Positions 5,349 through 12,658 of a stretch of DNA of 12,658 nucleotides are shown piece by piece. The translations under genes were made by a program, and so were the position numbers. Source of the stretch: Deltaproteobacteria bacterium (GTDB lineage Bacteria; Desulfobacterota_B; Binatia; Bin18); assembly GCA_012271025.1 (NCBI GenBank), contig JAAXHF010000673.1, positions 1-12,658 on the forward strand, read 5' to 3'. The notes beneath the pieces were generated by a model. The model was not told where the DNA came from. It was given only the letters and a program-made list of their open reading frames with translations, and did not search any database. How positions within the stretch are numbered: position 1 is the stretch's first letter; each line of letters opens with the position of its first letter.

Positions 5349-7736
5349 TCAGGTCGAAGCCGCCGCCAGGGCGGGCGGGCGGGCCGAACGCAGCGGACAC
5401 AGGCGCGGCTCCCACCCGGTCAGATGCACGTCCTGGCCCTGGTGGGAAATCGTCAACCCATCGCCCTGGCGCAGCAGATAGGTCACCGCCTCGGGCTGAA
5501 TATCGACCACCAGGCTCATCCCCCGCACCATCAGGGGAAATTTCAGCCGCTGCCACTGGGCCGGCAGCTTGGGGTCAAACGAGAGGCGGCCGCCATGATC
5601 GCGCATGCCTCCGAAGCCGTACACCAGCGCCATCCAGGTTCCGCCCGTTGCGGCCAGGTGTATGCCGTCCTGGACGTTGCCGGTGACGTTGGCCAGGTCC
5701 ATGAGGGCGGTCGAGCGGAAGTATTCGTAGGCCTTCTCGGCATAGCCGATGTCTGAGGCGGCAATGCTCTGGATTGAGGCTGACAGCGACGAATCGCCGG
5801 TCGTCAGGGGGTCGTAATAGTCAAAATTGCGCGTTTTCTGCTCAATGGTGAATTCGTGGCTGAGCAAGAACATGGCCAGTACCACATCAGCCTGTTTGAT
5901 GATCTGGCGGCGATAAATCATCAGCGGATGATGGTGCAGAAAGACGGGATATCTCTCGGCTGGAGTATGGGTAAAATCCCACGGCTCCTGGTCCAGAAAG
6001 TGGTCGTCCTGGGAGTGGATGCCCAGCTCCCGGTCGTAGGGTACATACATCCGGTCGGCCACGTCCTGCCACTGGGCGACCTCCTCAAAGGCCAGACCGG
6101 TCTTCTCGACCAGCGTCGCATACCAGCCGGGCTTGTCTTTTTGCAGCGCCGTCACGGTCCGGGCTGCGTAGCGGAGGTTCTCGCGGGCCATCAGATTGGT
6201 AAAGGCGTTATTGTTGACCACCGTGGTGTATTCGTCGGGCCCGGTCACGCCGTTGATACAGAACTTCCCGCCCGCCCGTTCGGAGTAAAACCCCAGGTCG
6301 CACCACATCCGGGCGGTCTCGACCAGCATTTCGGCACCGACTTCCTGCAAGAACTCGGCGTCGCCGGTGGCGTCTGCATATTTGCGCAGGGCGTACATGA
6401 TGTCGGCATTGATGTGGTACTGGGCCGTTCCGGCCGCGTAGTAGGCAGAGGCTTCCTCACCGCTGATCGTCCGCCACGGAAATTTGGCTCCCCGCAGACC
6501 GAGTTCCCGGGCACGCTGGCGGGCGTGGGTCAGCTTATCGTGGCGAAACTTGAGCAGGTTGCGGGCAATTCGGGATGCGGTGTAGATCAGAAACGGCATG
6601 ACATAGATTTCGCCGTCCCAGAAATAGTGACCCTCGTAGGCCTGCCCGGTCAGACCCTTGGCCGGCACGCCTGCCCCCTCGACTCTGGCGGTCGCCTGGC
6701 ACAGCTGAAACAGGTTGAAGCGTACGTCCTGCTGAACGGTCGGCTGACCGTCGATTTCCACGTCGCTGCGTTGCCAAAAGTCGTACAGATACAGCTGCTG
6801 GCTGTCCAGCAGCTCTGAAAAGCCGTGCTCCAGGGCTCGATCAAGCGTGTGCTCGGCCCGCGTGCATAGCTCATCGGCCGGCGCCGAGCCCGAGGTGTGA
6901 TAGGTCATATACTTGGTCAGACTGATGGGCTGACCGGGTAAAGCCTCGACACGCAGGACGAACTTGCCGGAGTCCGGTGTACTCGCGCTGGTATAGGAGA
7001 AGCGACACGCGGTTTCCAGGCTGTGATCAATACCGCAGGCGATCGTCATCCGGCTGCGTCGGGTCGCATAGCCCAGCACCACCCGTTTATCCCTGCCCTG
7101 CGGCACATAGTGGTGCTCGGGCAGGAGCGGACGCTCCGGGAAATCGCGGGCTTTACGGGGGTCTGTGCTGGCCGCGTCCGGAACGCTGTGGCGATAGACG
7201 ACCTCGGAGGAAATCACGACCGGGGCCGGGGCGTTCAAGACCGTCACCTTATATTCAATCGCGGCAAGATGGCGGTGACTCAGAGAGACCAGACGACGCG
7301 ATTTGATCAGCACCCGCTTGCCGGCCGGCGTCTCCCACAGCAGCTCGCGGTTGAGCGTGCCGCCCTTCATATCGAGCGTGCGGGTATAGTGCAGCAGGTT
7401 GGCATAGCGCAGCGAGAGCGGTTCATCATCGACGTACAGCTTGATGATCCTGCTATTCGGGACGTTGACAATCGTCTGACCGGTTTTGGCGAAACCGTAG
7501 GCTTCCTCGCCGTACACAATCGGCCACGACTCGTAAAAAGCATTGACAAAGGTGCCGTCCTGCTCGACCGGCGAGTCTTCCTCAAAGCAGCCGCGCATAC
7601 CCAGATAGCCGTTGCTGAGGGCGAACAACGTCTCCGTCCCGGCCAGGAACTGCGGATAGTAGCGGTTTTCAATGATCTTCCATCCATCAATCGGATAGAC
7701 GGAGTGGGGAAGACCCAGGGCGTGTTGTTTAATCAT
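5349..7736 (-). CDS. Glycoside hydrolase family 65 disaccharide phosphorylase
   Basis: A 795-residue protein, normal for GH65. These enzymes phosphorolyse alpha-glucosyl disaccharides (maltose, trehalose, kojibiose, nigerose) to beta-glucose 1-phosphate and a sugar. Seen here: an N-terminal beta-sandwich start (NRYYPQFLAGTETLFALSNGYLGMRG), the (alpha/alpha)6-barrel motif YFWDGEIYVMPF near residue 372, GVTGPDEYTTVVNNNAFTN with the proposed catalytic acid Glu502, and TTGDSSLSASIQSIAAS near residue 645, which corresponds to the phosphate-binding serine region. No signal peptide, so cytoplasmic. Which disaccharide is used cannot be read from sequence. It overlaps the upstream HAD gene by 8 bases (ATGATTAA), indicating translational coupling, and the HAD enzyme would consume its product. 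A polysaccharide-cleaving hydrolase of GH65 type is a less likely alternative. Confidence 0.93.
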   Translation of the reverse strand: MIKQHALGLPHSVYPIDGWKIIENRYYPQFLAGTETLFALSNGYLGMRGCFEEDSPVEQDGTFVNAFYESWPIVYGEEAYGFAKTGQTIVNVPNSRIIKLYVDDEPLSLRYANLLHYTRTLDMKGGTLNRELLWETPAGKRVLIKSRRLVSLSHRHLAAIEYKVTVLNAPAPVVISSEVVYRHSVPDAASTDPRKARDFPERPLLPEHHYVPQGRDKRVVLGYATRRSRMTIACGIDHSLETACRFSYTSASTPDSGKFVLRVEALPGQPISLTKYMTYHTSGSAPADELCTRAEHTLDRALEHGFSELLDSQQLYLYDFWQRSDVEIDGQPTVQQDVRFNLFQLCQATARVEGAGVPAKGLTGQAYEGHYFWDGEIYVMPFLIYTASRIARNLLKFRHDKLTHARQRARELGLRGAKFPWRTISGEEASAYYAAGTAQYHINADIMYALRKYADATGDAEFLQEVGAEMLVETARMWCDLGFYSERAGGKFCINGVTGPDEYTTVVNNNAFTNLMARENLRYAARTVTALQKDKPGWYATLVEKTGLAFEEVAQWQDVADRMYVPYDRELGIHSQDDHFLDQEPWDFTHTPAERYPVFLHHHPLMIYRRQIIKQADVVLAMFLLSHEFTIEQKTRNFDYYDPLTTGDSSLSASIQSIAASDIGYAEKAYEYFRSTALMDLANVTGNVQDGIHLAATGGTWMALVYGFGGMRDHGGRLSFDPKLPAQWQRLKFPLMVRGMSLVVDIQPEAVTYLLRQGDGLTISHQGQDVHLTGWEPRLCPLRSARPPALAAAST

Positions 7737-8493
7737 GGCCGATCAGATCCCTCAGGTCTGTGACGACGATATCGGTCCCATGCTCTCGCAGGGCCTGGGC
7801 TTCGTCGGCCTGGGCGCGGCGCGCCACGCCCACCACCAATCCAAAGCCGCCAGCGCGGCCGGCCTGCACACCGACCAGCGCGTCCTCAATCACCACCGCC
7901 CGTTGGGGCGGAACGCCGAGCTGGCGGGCCGCAGCCAGGAAGGTATCGGGCGCGGGTTTGCCCTTCAGATTGAGTTCGGCCGCCATCCGGCCGTCAAGCC
8001 GCAGGTCGAACAGGTCGGTGATGTGGGCCGCCGCCAGGATCGCCCGGCAGTTGCGGCTCGACGACACGACGGCCGTTTTCAGGCCCCAGGCGCGCACCGT
8101 CCGCACGACGCTCAGTGCGTCCGGATAGGTCTCGACCCCGTCCGCAGCAAGAACGGCCCGGATGAGGTCGTTCTTGCGATTGCCCAGTCCGCACACCGTC
8201 CGGCGCTGGGGAGGATCGTCCGGGGTACCGTAGGGCAGACACAGGCCGCGTGCAGCGAGAAAACTCTGGACGCCCTCGTAGCGCGGCTTGCCGTCAACGT
8301 AGCGGGGGTAATCGGTGCGGATATCGAAGGGTACGAAAACGCTGCTGTCGCAGCGCGCCTGCTGCTGGAGAAACTCGTCGAACATGCGCTTCCAGCACGC
8401 GGCATGCACTTTTGCGGTCGCCGTGAGTACCCCGTCGAGGTCGAACAACACAGCCTCAAAGCGTTCCGGTGTTATCGAGTGGGGTGGACTCAT
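7729..8493 (-). CDS. Beta-phosphoglucomutase family HAD phosphotransferase
   Basis: A 254-residue HAD-superfamily protein. It carries nucleophile motif I FDLDGVLT (Asp18, Asp20), a cap with DYPRYVDGKPRYEGVQSFLAARG, motif II VVSSSRN, motif III lysine in KGKPAPDTFL, and motif IV VIEDALVGVQAG. The cap sequence and pairing with GH65 fit beta-phosphoglucomutase, which converts beta-glucose 1-phosphate to glucose 6-phosphate via an aspartyl phosphate. A sugar phosphatase remains possible. The ATG at 8493 is preferred, with an AGGGGG run just upstream. A GTG at 8565 would add 24 residues of unconserved-looking sequence. The gene overlaps the GH65 start by 8 bases and follows the M28 peptidase gene after a 104-base gap with no convincing promoter. 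Confidence 0.88.
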   Translation of the reverse strand: MSPPHSITPERFEAVLFDLDGVLTATAKVHAACWKRMFDEFLQQQARCDSSVFVPFDIRTDYPRYVDGKPRYEGVQSFLAARGLCLPYGTPDDPPQRRTVCGLGNRKNDLIRAVLAADGVETYPDALSVVRTVRAWGLKTAVVSSSRNCRAILAAAHITDLFDLRLDGRMAAELNLKGKPAPDTFLAAARQLGVPPQRAVVIEDALVGVQAGRAGGFGLVVGVARRAQADEAQALREHGTDIVVTDLRDLIGHD

Positions 8494-8597
8494 GCGACCC
8501 CCTGTTTGCCGCCGACCCTCTCCTGACAGCTCCCCTGGCGGCGCGGTCAGGTCGCACGGTGTCACGGAAGCCTCGCCCGGTCAAGAGCGAAGCGTCC

Positions 8598-10532
8598 CTA
8601 TTCACGCGAGCCGGGCGTGATGCTGAGGACCAGTTCTTGGCCGCGACGCTGGACGCCGATCTCGACCGGTCTGTCAATCCGTAAGCCATCCAGGGCATAA
8701 GTATAATCATAGATATTTTCGATGCGCTGGCCCGCCAGCCGGATAATAATATCGCCGTCTTGCAGACCGGCCTGGGCTGCGGGACCGCCGCTGACCACGC
8801 CCGACAGCCTGACCCCGACCACGTCGGCCTGGGTGTAATCCGGGATGGTGCCCAGATAGGCGCGCAGCCCGACACGTCCGACCTGACGGGACGGTCGGTC
8901 TATTTCCCGGTAGTCGGGCACGTCCTGACGGGTGGCCAGCTTCGCGGCCAGGGCCGCCATCAGACGGGTGATTTTTTCCGTGCCCGCAAGCTGAATTTTG
9001 TCGGCCGTGTCACGCGGTGTGTGGTAGTCCTCGTGCGCGCCGGTAAAGGCGCTCAGCACCGGCACCCGCTTGAGATAGAACGAGGTGGCGTCGGTCGGCA
9101 GATAGCTCTCGTTTTGCAGGCTCAGCGGCAGCCCGAGCCCGGCGTTGGCCTGTTCGATGAGGTCGGTCCAGACCGCGCTCGAGCCGACGCCTTGGAGCAC
9201 GACGCTTTTTTGCAGCCGACCGATCATGTCCATGTTCAGGTAGGCGGCCGGTCTCGGCGCGGCCGGCTGAGCGGCGTGGTCGTCAAACGCGCGGGTAAAA
9301 TGGCTCGATCCCAGCAGCCCCATTTCTTCCCCGGACCAGGCGGCGAATATGATATCCCGTTGCAGCGCGAGTCGCCCCCGAGCTTTTTGGGCGGCCAGAT
9401 GCTGGGCAATTTCGAGCAGGCCGGCAACGCCCGAGGCGTTATCGTCAGCCCCGTAATGGATGGTCCCTTTTTCTTGGCCACGGGCCAGTGAGTCGGCGCC
9501 GTGTCCCCTGCCGAGATGGTCGATATGCGCCCCAATCACCAGCGGCCGGGACCCGGCCGGCCCGTTCGCCGGCAGACGGGCCAGGACGTTCCGCCCGGTT
9601 TTTTTCTCCTGTCGAATATCTATGCGGGCGGTCAGCCGCAGCCCGGTCAGCGTAAACCCCGCGACCGGCCGGCCCGTATCCGCAGCGTCGTGCAACGTCT
9701 TGAGGTCTTTGCCGCCGGCCTGCAACCAGGTGGCCGCGACCGCATCGGTGACCGACAGCACCCCAATACTCGTCCCGGCCAGCGAGGCGTCAAAGGCCAG
9801 GCCGACGAGCTGATCGTTGACCGTGGCGTTGGGTCCGCTGACGACAATGAGACCCCGCGCGCCATGATCGCGGGCGACCATAGCCTTGCGACGCAGGCTG
9901 GCGTAGCGCTTGAGATGGGAGCGCCGCTGTTGGGCGATGTTTTCCGGCAAATAGCGGAAGACCAGCACCCAGTTGTCCGTCACATCGAGATGACTGTACG
10001 AGTCATAAGCCGGCTGACCGTCGGCCGCCGGGGCGGCAATACCATAGCCGGCGAACACGACTCCCGCAGGCTCGAACCGGCCGGTTTTGGAAAAGGTCAA
10101 CGGACGCCAGTCTCGGTTGACCACATAGGCCGGTCCGGCCTGCGGTGTTGTCCGACCGTCTCGGGCTGGAAGATCGTGCAGCAAGGTGTTGTTTGGCCCG
10201 AGCGAGGCGCCAGCCGTAAAAGGAAAGGCCTGGAAGCAGGTGCCGTCATCACCTGCCGGAGCCAGCCCAAAGCCTTCAAACAGGGCGGCCACGTAGGCTG
10301 TCGCGGCGCGCTCACCGGCCGTACCGGTCAGCCGACCGGCCATCTGTTCAGAGGCTAAGGTCTCGATATGGCGCTGGAGGTCGGCGGCGCGGATCTCCGG
10401 GGCGCCGACATTCAGGGCGGCAGATGGGTCGGGGTGTTCTGAAACAGTTCCGTTGGCGGGCGCATCCGCGCCAGCCAGTGCGGCAAGCAGTGTGCAGCAT
10501 CCGACAACACAGAAAATCAGGGTTCGCTTCAT
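8598..10532 (-). CDS. Exported M28-family zinc peptidase with PA and PDZ domains
   Basis: A 644-residue protein with an N-terminal signal peptide (MKRT, hydrophobic core, likely cleavage near ALAGADA), so periplasmic or secreted. A protease-associated-type insert (FAGYGIAAP through the GLIVVSGPNA region) precedes the M28 catalytic domain. All expected two-zinc ligands are present: His336 (AHIDHLG), bridging Asp363 (GADDNASG), catalytic Glu402 and ligand Glu403 (SGEEMG), Asp435 (NMDMIG) and His504 (EDYHTPRD). The C terminus, from about residue 560, is a PDZ domain with SGGPAAQAGLQDGDIIIRLAGQ. Such enzymes are usually aminopeptidases. A VVGC lipobox-like match exists, but the hydrophobic run before it is too short. 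No clear ribosome binding site precedes the ATG. It is the first gene of the minus-strand run. Confidence 0.93.
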   Translation of the reverse strand: MKRTLIFCVVGCCTLLAALAGADAPANGTVSEHPDPSAALNVGAPEIRAADLQRHIETLASEQMAGRLTGTAGERAATAYVAALFEGFGLAPAGDDGTCFQAFPFTAGASLGPNNTLLHDLPARDGRTTPQAGPAYVVNRDWRPLTFSKTGRFEPAGVVFAGYGIAAPAADGQPAYDSYSHLDVTDNWVLVFRYLPENIAQQRRSHLKRYASLRRKAMVARDHGARGLIVVSGPNATVNDQLVGLAFDASLAGTSIGVLSVTDAVAATWLQAGGKDLKTLHDAADTGRPVAGFTLTGLRLTARIDIRQEKKTGRNVLARLPANGPAGSRPLVIGAHIDHLGRGHGADSLARGQEKGTIHYGADDNASGVAGLLEIAQHLAAQKARGRLALQRDIIFAAWSGEEMGLLGSSHFTRAFDDHAAQPAAPRPAAYLNMDMIGRLQKSVVLQGVGSSAVWTDLIEQANAGLGLPLSLQNESYLPTDATSFYLKRVPVLSAFTGAHEDYHTPRDTADKIQLAGTEKITRLMAALAAKLATRQDVPDYREIDRPSRQVGRVGLRAYLGTIPDYTQADVVGVRLSGVVSGGPAAQAGLQDGDIIIRLAGQRIENIYDYTYALDGLRIDRPVEIGVQRRGQELVLSITPGSRE

Positions 10533-10578
10533 GGCCGGAGATGATACCGTCTGCGGCGGGACAGACCAAGGTCCGGTT

Positions 10579-10740
10579 TCATCCTCTTCTCTGGAGACAA
10601 GGCTGGTCGGAAGCCTGGCCGATCTCGACGGATCTCCGTCCCCCCACCGCTCGGCGGGCTTCCATGACAGTGAGCCGGCAGCCGTGGTTGACCAGCGCCC
10701 GGACCACCGAGGTCAATGCGCGAAGGGGGCCAGGCCGGCT
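10579..10740 (-). pseudogene. Possible decayed FAD/NAD-binding oxidoreductase fragment
   Basis: Downstream of the TetR gene on the same strand, an open frame ending in TGA at 10581-10579 contains ALTSVVRALVNHGCRLTV, then MEARRAVGGR. This resembles the second half of a dinucleotide-binding fold (helix, then a strand ending in the acidic EAR, then GGR) as in FAD-dependent amine oxidases and desaturases. The glycine-rich GxGxxG loop is not clearly present, there is no start codon with a ribosome binding site, and the frame stops 18 residues after GGR. It is either a remnant of a lost gene or chance resemblance. It lies in the 245-base gap between the M28 and TetR genes, where nothing else was seen. 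Confidence 0.25.
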
Positions 10741-10777
10741 TGGCGCGGTCGGACAAACAGGCCTGGCGCTTAGAGCC

Positions 10778-11386
10778 TCAAACGGCCGGGGATCTGGACC
10801 GCAGCCCGGTGAGCAGACGCTCCAGCGTGCCGATCATTTCCTGCTGGGCTGCGGCACTATCGTCCGCGCTGGCGATGTAGGTGCCCGCTTCGAAGCACGT
10901 TGCCCATACCAGGTGGATGAGCGGGTCAAGCGGCAGCGGGTCAATCGCGCCCTCGGCCATCAACGGCTCGAACGCCTGTCGGAGAAGCAGCAGGGCGGGA
11001 TCGGGTTCTCGGATCACATCCTGGTCCAGGACTGCTGGGCCATCGGCAAAGAGAATGCGCCGCACCTGCAGGTCTGCGGCCTTTTCAATAAAGGCTCGGC
11101 ACACCGCAAGCACGATCTGCTGCCGCGGAGCGCCATCGGCTACCTGGATACACTCGCTGATGGACTGGGCCAGAGCGGCCCGCTGCTCCTGATAGACGGC
11201 GGCGAAGAGGGCGGCCTTGTCGCGAAACTGAGAGTACAACGTGCCTCTGGTCACCCCGACATTGCGGACAATCTCTTCGGTCGAGGTCTCTTCGTACCCG
11301 TGCTCCGCAAACAATTCCCGGGCGGTGTCGAGCAAGGCCCGGCGTCGTTTTTGAGTCCGTTCGGCTCTTGAGCTGATAGCTGGCAA
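10778..11386 (-). CDS. TetR/AcrR-family transcriptional regulator
   Basis: A 202-residue regulator with the usual N-terminal helix-turn-helix (RALLDTARELFAEHGYEETSTEEIVRNVGV, then TRGTLYSQFRDKAALF, about residues 17-60) and a divergent ligand-binding helical C terminus that gives no clue to the effector. The start is placed at TTG (11386-11384) because a perfect GGAGGAG lies six bases upstream and the protein then begins close to the domain, as TetR proteins do. A GTG at 11449 would add 21 residues but lacks such a site. TetR proteins usually repress a nearby gene from a palindrome. The divergent NIPSNAP gene, with an inverted repeat over its promoter, is the natural candidate target. Confidence 0.92.
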   Translation of the reverse strand: MPAISSRAERTQKRRRALLDTARELFAEHGYEETSTEEIVRNVGVTRGTLYSQFRDKAALFAAVYQEQRAALAQSISECIQVADGAPRQQIVLAVCRAFIEKAADLQVRRILFADGPAVLDQDVIREPDPALLLLRQAFEPLMAEGAIDPLPLDPLIHLVWATCFEAGTYIASADDSAAAQQEMIGTLERLLTGLRSRSPAV

Positions 11387-11392
11387 AATTCT

Positions 11393-11399
11393 CTCCTCC
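11393..11399 (-). promoter_or_regulatory. Ribosome binding site deciding the TTG start of the TetR gene
   Basis: Read on the minus strand this is GGAGGAG, six bases before a TTG. No comparably placed site precedes the upstream GTG at 11449, so the TTG is the better start. Confidence 0.65.
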
Positions 11400-11741
11400 A
11401 CTTCCCAGGACACTGGCGCGCGACGCTTCGGCAGCGGGGCAGCTTGCACACCAGCCCGGAGCCGTTGTTCGCTTCGCCACGGTTCTCGGGCGTGTCGGCC
11501 CGCGCTGTCGTCTAGTGCGCCGACGCTTTTTGCCGCCCAGTGTACGAACTCAGGTCTTCCATTGCGCCCGCAAAATTACGGGGATGATCGCAAAAAGTCG
11601 GCATTCGCCTCCGGGATGCCGGAGCGGGCAAGCCAGTGGGTGAGGGGATGGTTCTGCCTGAGGGGAGAGACGGGTGGCCGGGGGATGGATTCGTTCCCGG
11701 CGATCAACAGCACCGGCCGGACCGGAGCCGTGCATCATCAG

Positions 11742-11762
11742 CCTCGTCGAAGCTTGACGAGG
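11742..11762. promoter_or_regulatory. Inverted repeat overlapping the NIPSNAP promoter, operator candidate
   Basis: CCTCGTC (11742-11748) and GACGAGG (11756-11762) form a perfect 7-base inverted repeat around GAAGCTT. The right arm contains most of the -35 element TTGACG of the promoter candidate, so a protein bound here would block it. The size suits a TetR-type dimer, and a TetR gene lies upstream on the other strand. The repeat is seen; the operator role is inferred. Confidence 0.45.
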
Positions 11763-11782
11763 TACAGCGGCTTCGCTAGTGT
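11754..11782 (+). promoter_or_regulatory. Promoter candidate for the NIPSNAP gene
   Basis: TTGACG (11754-11759), five of six matches to the -35 consensus, is followed after 17 bases by TAGTGT (11777-11782), a weak -10. Transcription would begin near 11789, leaving a leader of about 27 bases with AAGGAGG at 11801-11807. Confidence 0.45.
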
Positions 11783-11815
11783 CGGCCGTATCATTCCCAT
11801 AAGGAGGAACGCACT

Positions 11816-12118
11816 ATGGCCTACCTATTCGCCCATATTAAGCTGCGGCCGGGGAAGGTGCAAAAGTTTACCGAGGTGCTTGGACAGCTGGCCCCGCTGC
11901 TGGAGAAGCACGGCGGCTGGAAGCTGCACGGGAGTTATTTCAACGTCATCGGGCGTTTGCACACTGTCGTTGACGTCTGGGAGCTGCCCGACGCCAACGC
12001 CGTCCAGACGACCCTGGAAAAGGCCTCGCAGGATCCCGAGTTCCAGAAATGGGTGCCGGCGATCGAAGAATGTGTCGAGGATGAAACCCTGCAGGTGATG
12101 ACCAAGCTGCCGGTCTAG
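11816..12118 (+). CDS. NIPSNAP-family small protein
   Basis: A 100-residue protein with a ferredoxin-like dimeric alpha/beta-barrel pattern: strand AYLFAHIKLRPGKVQKF, a helix through LGQLAPLLEKHG, strands GWKLHGSYF and GRLHTVVDVWEL, then a helix containing DPEFQKWVPAIEEC and a final strand TLQVMTKL. The opening strand-RPGK-helix and the HTVVDVWEL strand are typical of NIPSNAP proteins, whose biochemical roles are mostly unknown. Some members of the wider barrel group are monooxygenases or stress proteins. A strong AAGGAGG lies eight bases before the ATG. The gene is single, divergent from the TetR gene across an operator-like inverted repeat, and converges on fumC with 17 bases between stops. 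Confidence 0.8.
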   Translation: MAYLFAHIKLRPGKVQKFTEVLGQLAPLLEKHGGWKLHGSYFNVIGRLHTVVDVWELPDANAVQTTLEKASQDPEFQKWVPAIEECVEDETLQVMTKLPV

Positions 12119-12135
12119 GCGGCCGGTCGTTCGAA

Positions 12136-12658
12136 CTAGCCTTTGGGTCCGACCATATCTTCGGGTCGGACCCACTGATCGTACTCCTCAGCCGTCACAT
12201 GGGCCAAGGCCAGGGCCGCTTCCCTGAGGCTTGACCTGTCCTTGTGCGCCTTCTTGGCGATCTCGGCCGCCTTCTCATAACCGATATGAGGGTTCAGGGC
12301 AGTCACCACCATCAGCGATTCCTGCAGATGCTGCTCGATCCGTTCTGTGTTCGGTTCGATCCCGACCGCGCAGTGGTCGTGAAAAGCCTCACACGCGTCG
12401 GCAATCAGCTGGACCGATTCGAGCAGATTGTGCACCATCACCGGCTTGAACACGTTGAGCTGGAAGTTGCCCTGCGAGCCGCCAAAGGCCACAGCCGCAT
12501 CGTTGCCGAATACCTGCACGGCGACCATGGTCAGCGCCTCGGACTGGGTCGGATTGACCTTGCCGGGCATGATGGAAGAGCCTGGTTCGTTCTCGGGGAT
12601 GAGGATCTCGCCAATACCGGCCCGCGGTCCGCAGGCCAGCCAGCGCACGTCGTTGGCG
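12136..12658 (-). CDS. fumC: Class II fumarate hydratase, C-terminal part (runs off the window)
   Basis: About 173 C-terminal residues of a fumarase/aspartase-superfamily enzyme; the N-terminal two thirds lie beyond 12658. The frame opens [18 protein letters not shown] and has the family signature [13 protein letters not shown], containing the mobile serine loop that supplies the catalytic base. It continues with [23 protein letters not shown] and the [18 protein letters not shown] region, and ends [11 protein letters not shown]. Class II fumarase interconverts fumarate and malate in the TCA cycle as an iron-independent tetramer. The signature and NFQLNVFKP favour fumarase over aspartase or argininosuccinate lyase. 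The position that is commonly serine in the WLASGPR stretch is cysteine here. Transcription converges on the NIPSNAP gene. Confidence 0.93.
   Translation of the reverse strand, partial: ANDVRWLACGPRAGIGEILIPENEPGSSIMPGKVNPTQSEALTMVAVQVFGNDAAVAFGGSQGNFQLNVFKPVMVHNLLESVQLIADACEAFHDHCAVGIEPNTERIEQHLQESLMVVTALNPHIGYEKAAEIAKKAHKDRSSLREAALALAHVTAEEYDQWVRPEDMVGPKG

Larger units (their letters stand above)
11400..11815. other. Intergenic region between the TetR and NIPSNAP genes
   Basis: About 415 bases without a recognisable gene. Open frames in it, such as a minus-strand one at 11738-11550, resemble no family and have no ribosome binding site. Features seen are a loose inverted repeat GTCGGC (11494-11499) with GCCGAC (11518-11523), a 7-base inverted repeat at 11742-11762, a promoter candidate at 11754-11782 and the ribosome binding site AAGGAGG at 11801-11807. 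The stretch 11600-11730 is GC-rich and featureless to my eye. No promoter for the TetR gene was convincing. Confidence 0.5.

Noticed and set aside
5856..6818. 320-codon plus-strand open frame opposite the GH65 gene
   Set aside because: It mirrors codons of a well-supported GH65 gene, has no ribosome binding site and no recognisable motif.
8494..8597. Possible internal promoter between the M28 and HAD genes (TTGACC at 8584-8579, minus strand)
   Set aside because: No -10-like sequence lies at a proper distance.
11562..12098. Plus-strand open frame overlapping the NIPSNAP gene in another frame
   Set aside because: The NIPSNAP frame has a strong AAGGAGG and a coherent fold; the overlapping frame is arginine/serine-rich shadow sequence.

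Overview
The window is GC-rich, densely coded chromosomal DNA. The genes point to a high-GC Gram-negative-like bacterium: class II fumarase, phosphoglycerate kinase, an exported M28 peptidase with a C-terminal PDZ domain, a PF09818-type ABC-class ATPase and a NIPSNAP protein. It may be an uncultured lineage such as a deltaproteobacterial or Tectomicrobia-like group, but that placement is a guess. There are no rRNA or tRNA genes, no CRISPR array and no intact insertion sequence.

Layout. Positions 1-50 hold the first codons of a minus-strand gene leaving the window, possibly a permease. A MazE/MazF-type toxin-antitoxin pair (150-730, +) follows, with a clear promoter/operator just ahead of it. 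Phosphoglycerate kinase (749-1924, +) starts 18 bases after the toxin. It converges, with an 8-base gap, on a 571-residue orphan ABC-class ATPase (3648-1933, -). From 3649 to 3990 lies a leader-like region with divergent promoter candidates, a possible 53-codon reading frame and a hairpin that would bury the ribosome binding site of a 76-residue protein gene (3991-4221, +).

From 10532 down to 4256 five genes run on the minus strand: exported M28/PDZ peptidase, beta-phosphoglucomutase-like HAD phosphatase, GH65 disaccharide phosphorylase, a RidA-family protein and an M50B-like membrane metalloprotease. The HAD and GH65 genes overlap by 8 bases and form a plausible pathway: the GH65 enzyme phosphorolyses an alpha-glucoside disaccharide to beta-glucose 1-phosphate, and the HAD enzyme converts that to glucose 6-phosphate for glycolysis, in which the nearby Pgk also acts.

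From 10533 to 12658 come a short stretch that looks like a decayed FAD/NAD-binding domain, a TetR regulator probably starting at TTG (11386-10778, -), a 429-base non-coding region with an inverted repeat over a promoter, a NIPSNAP protein (11816-12118, +) and the C-terminal part of fumarase FumC (12658-12136, -).

No wholly new multi-gene system is evident. The most interesting non-coding signals are the hairpin before 3991, the operator embedded in an apparently leaderless antitoxin promoter, and the inverted repeat over the NIPSNAP promoter.
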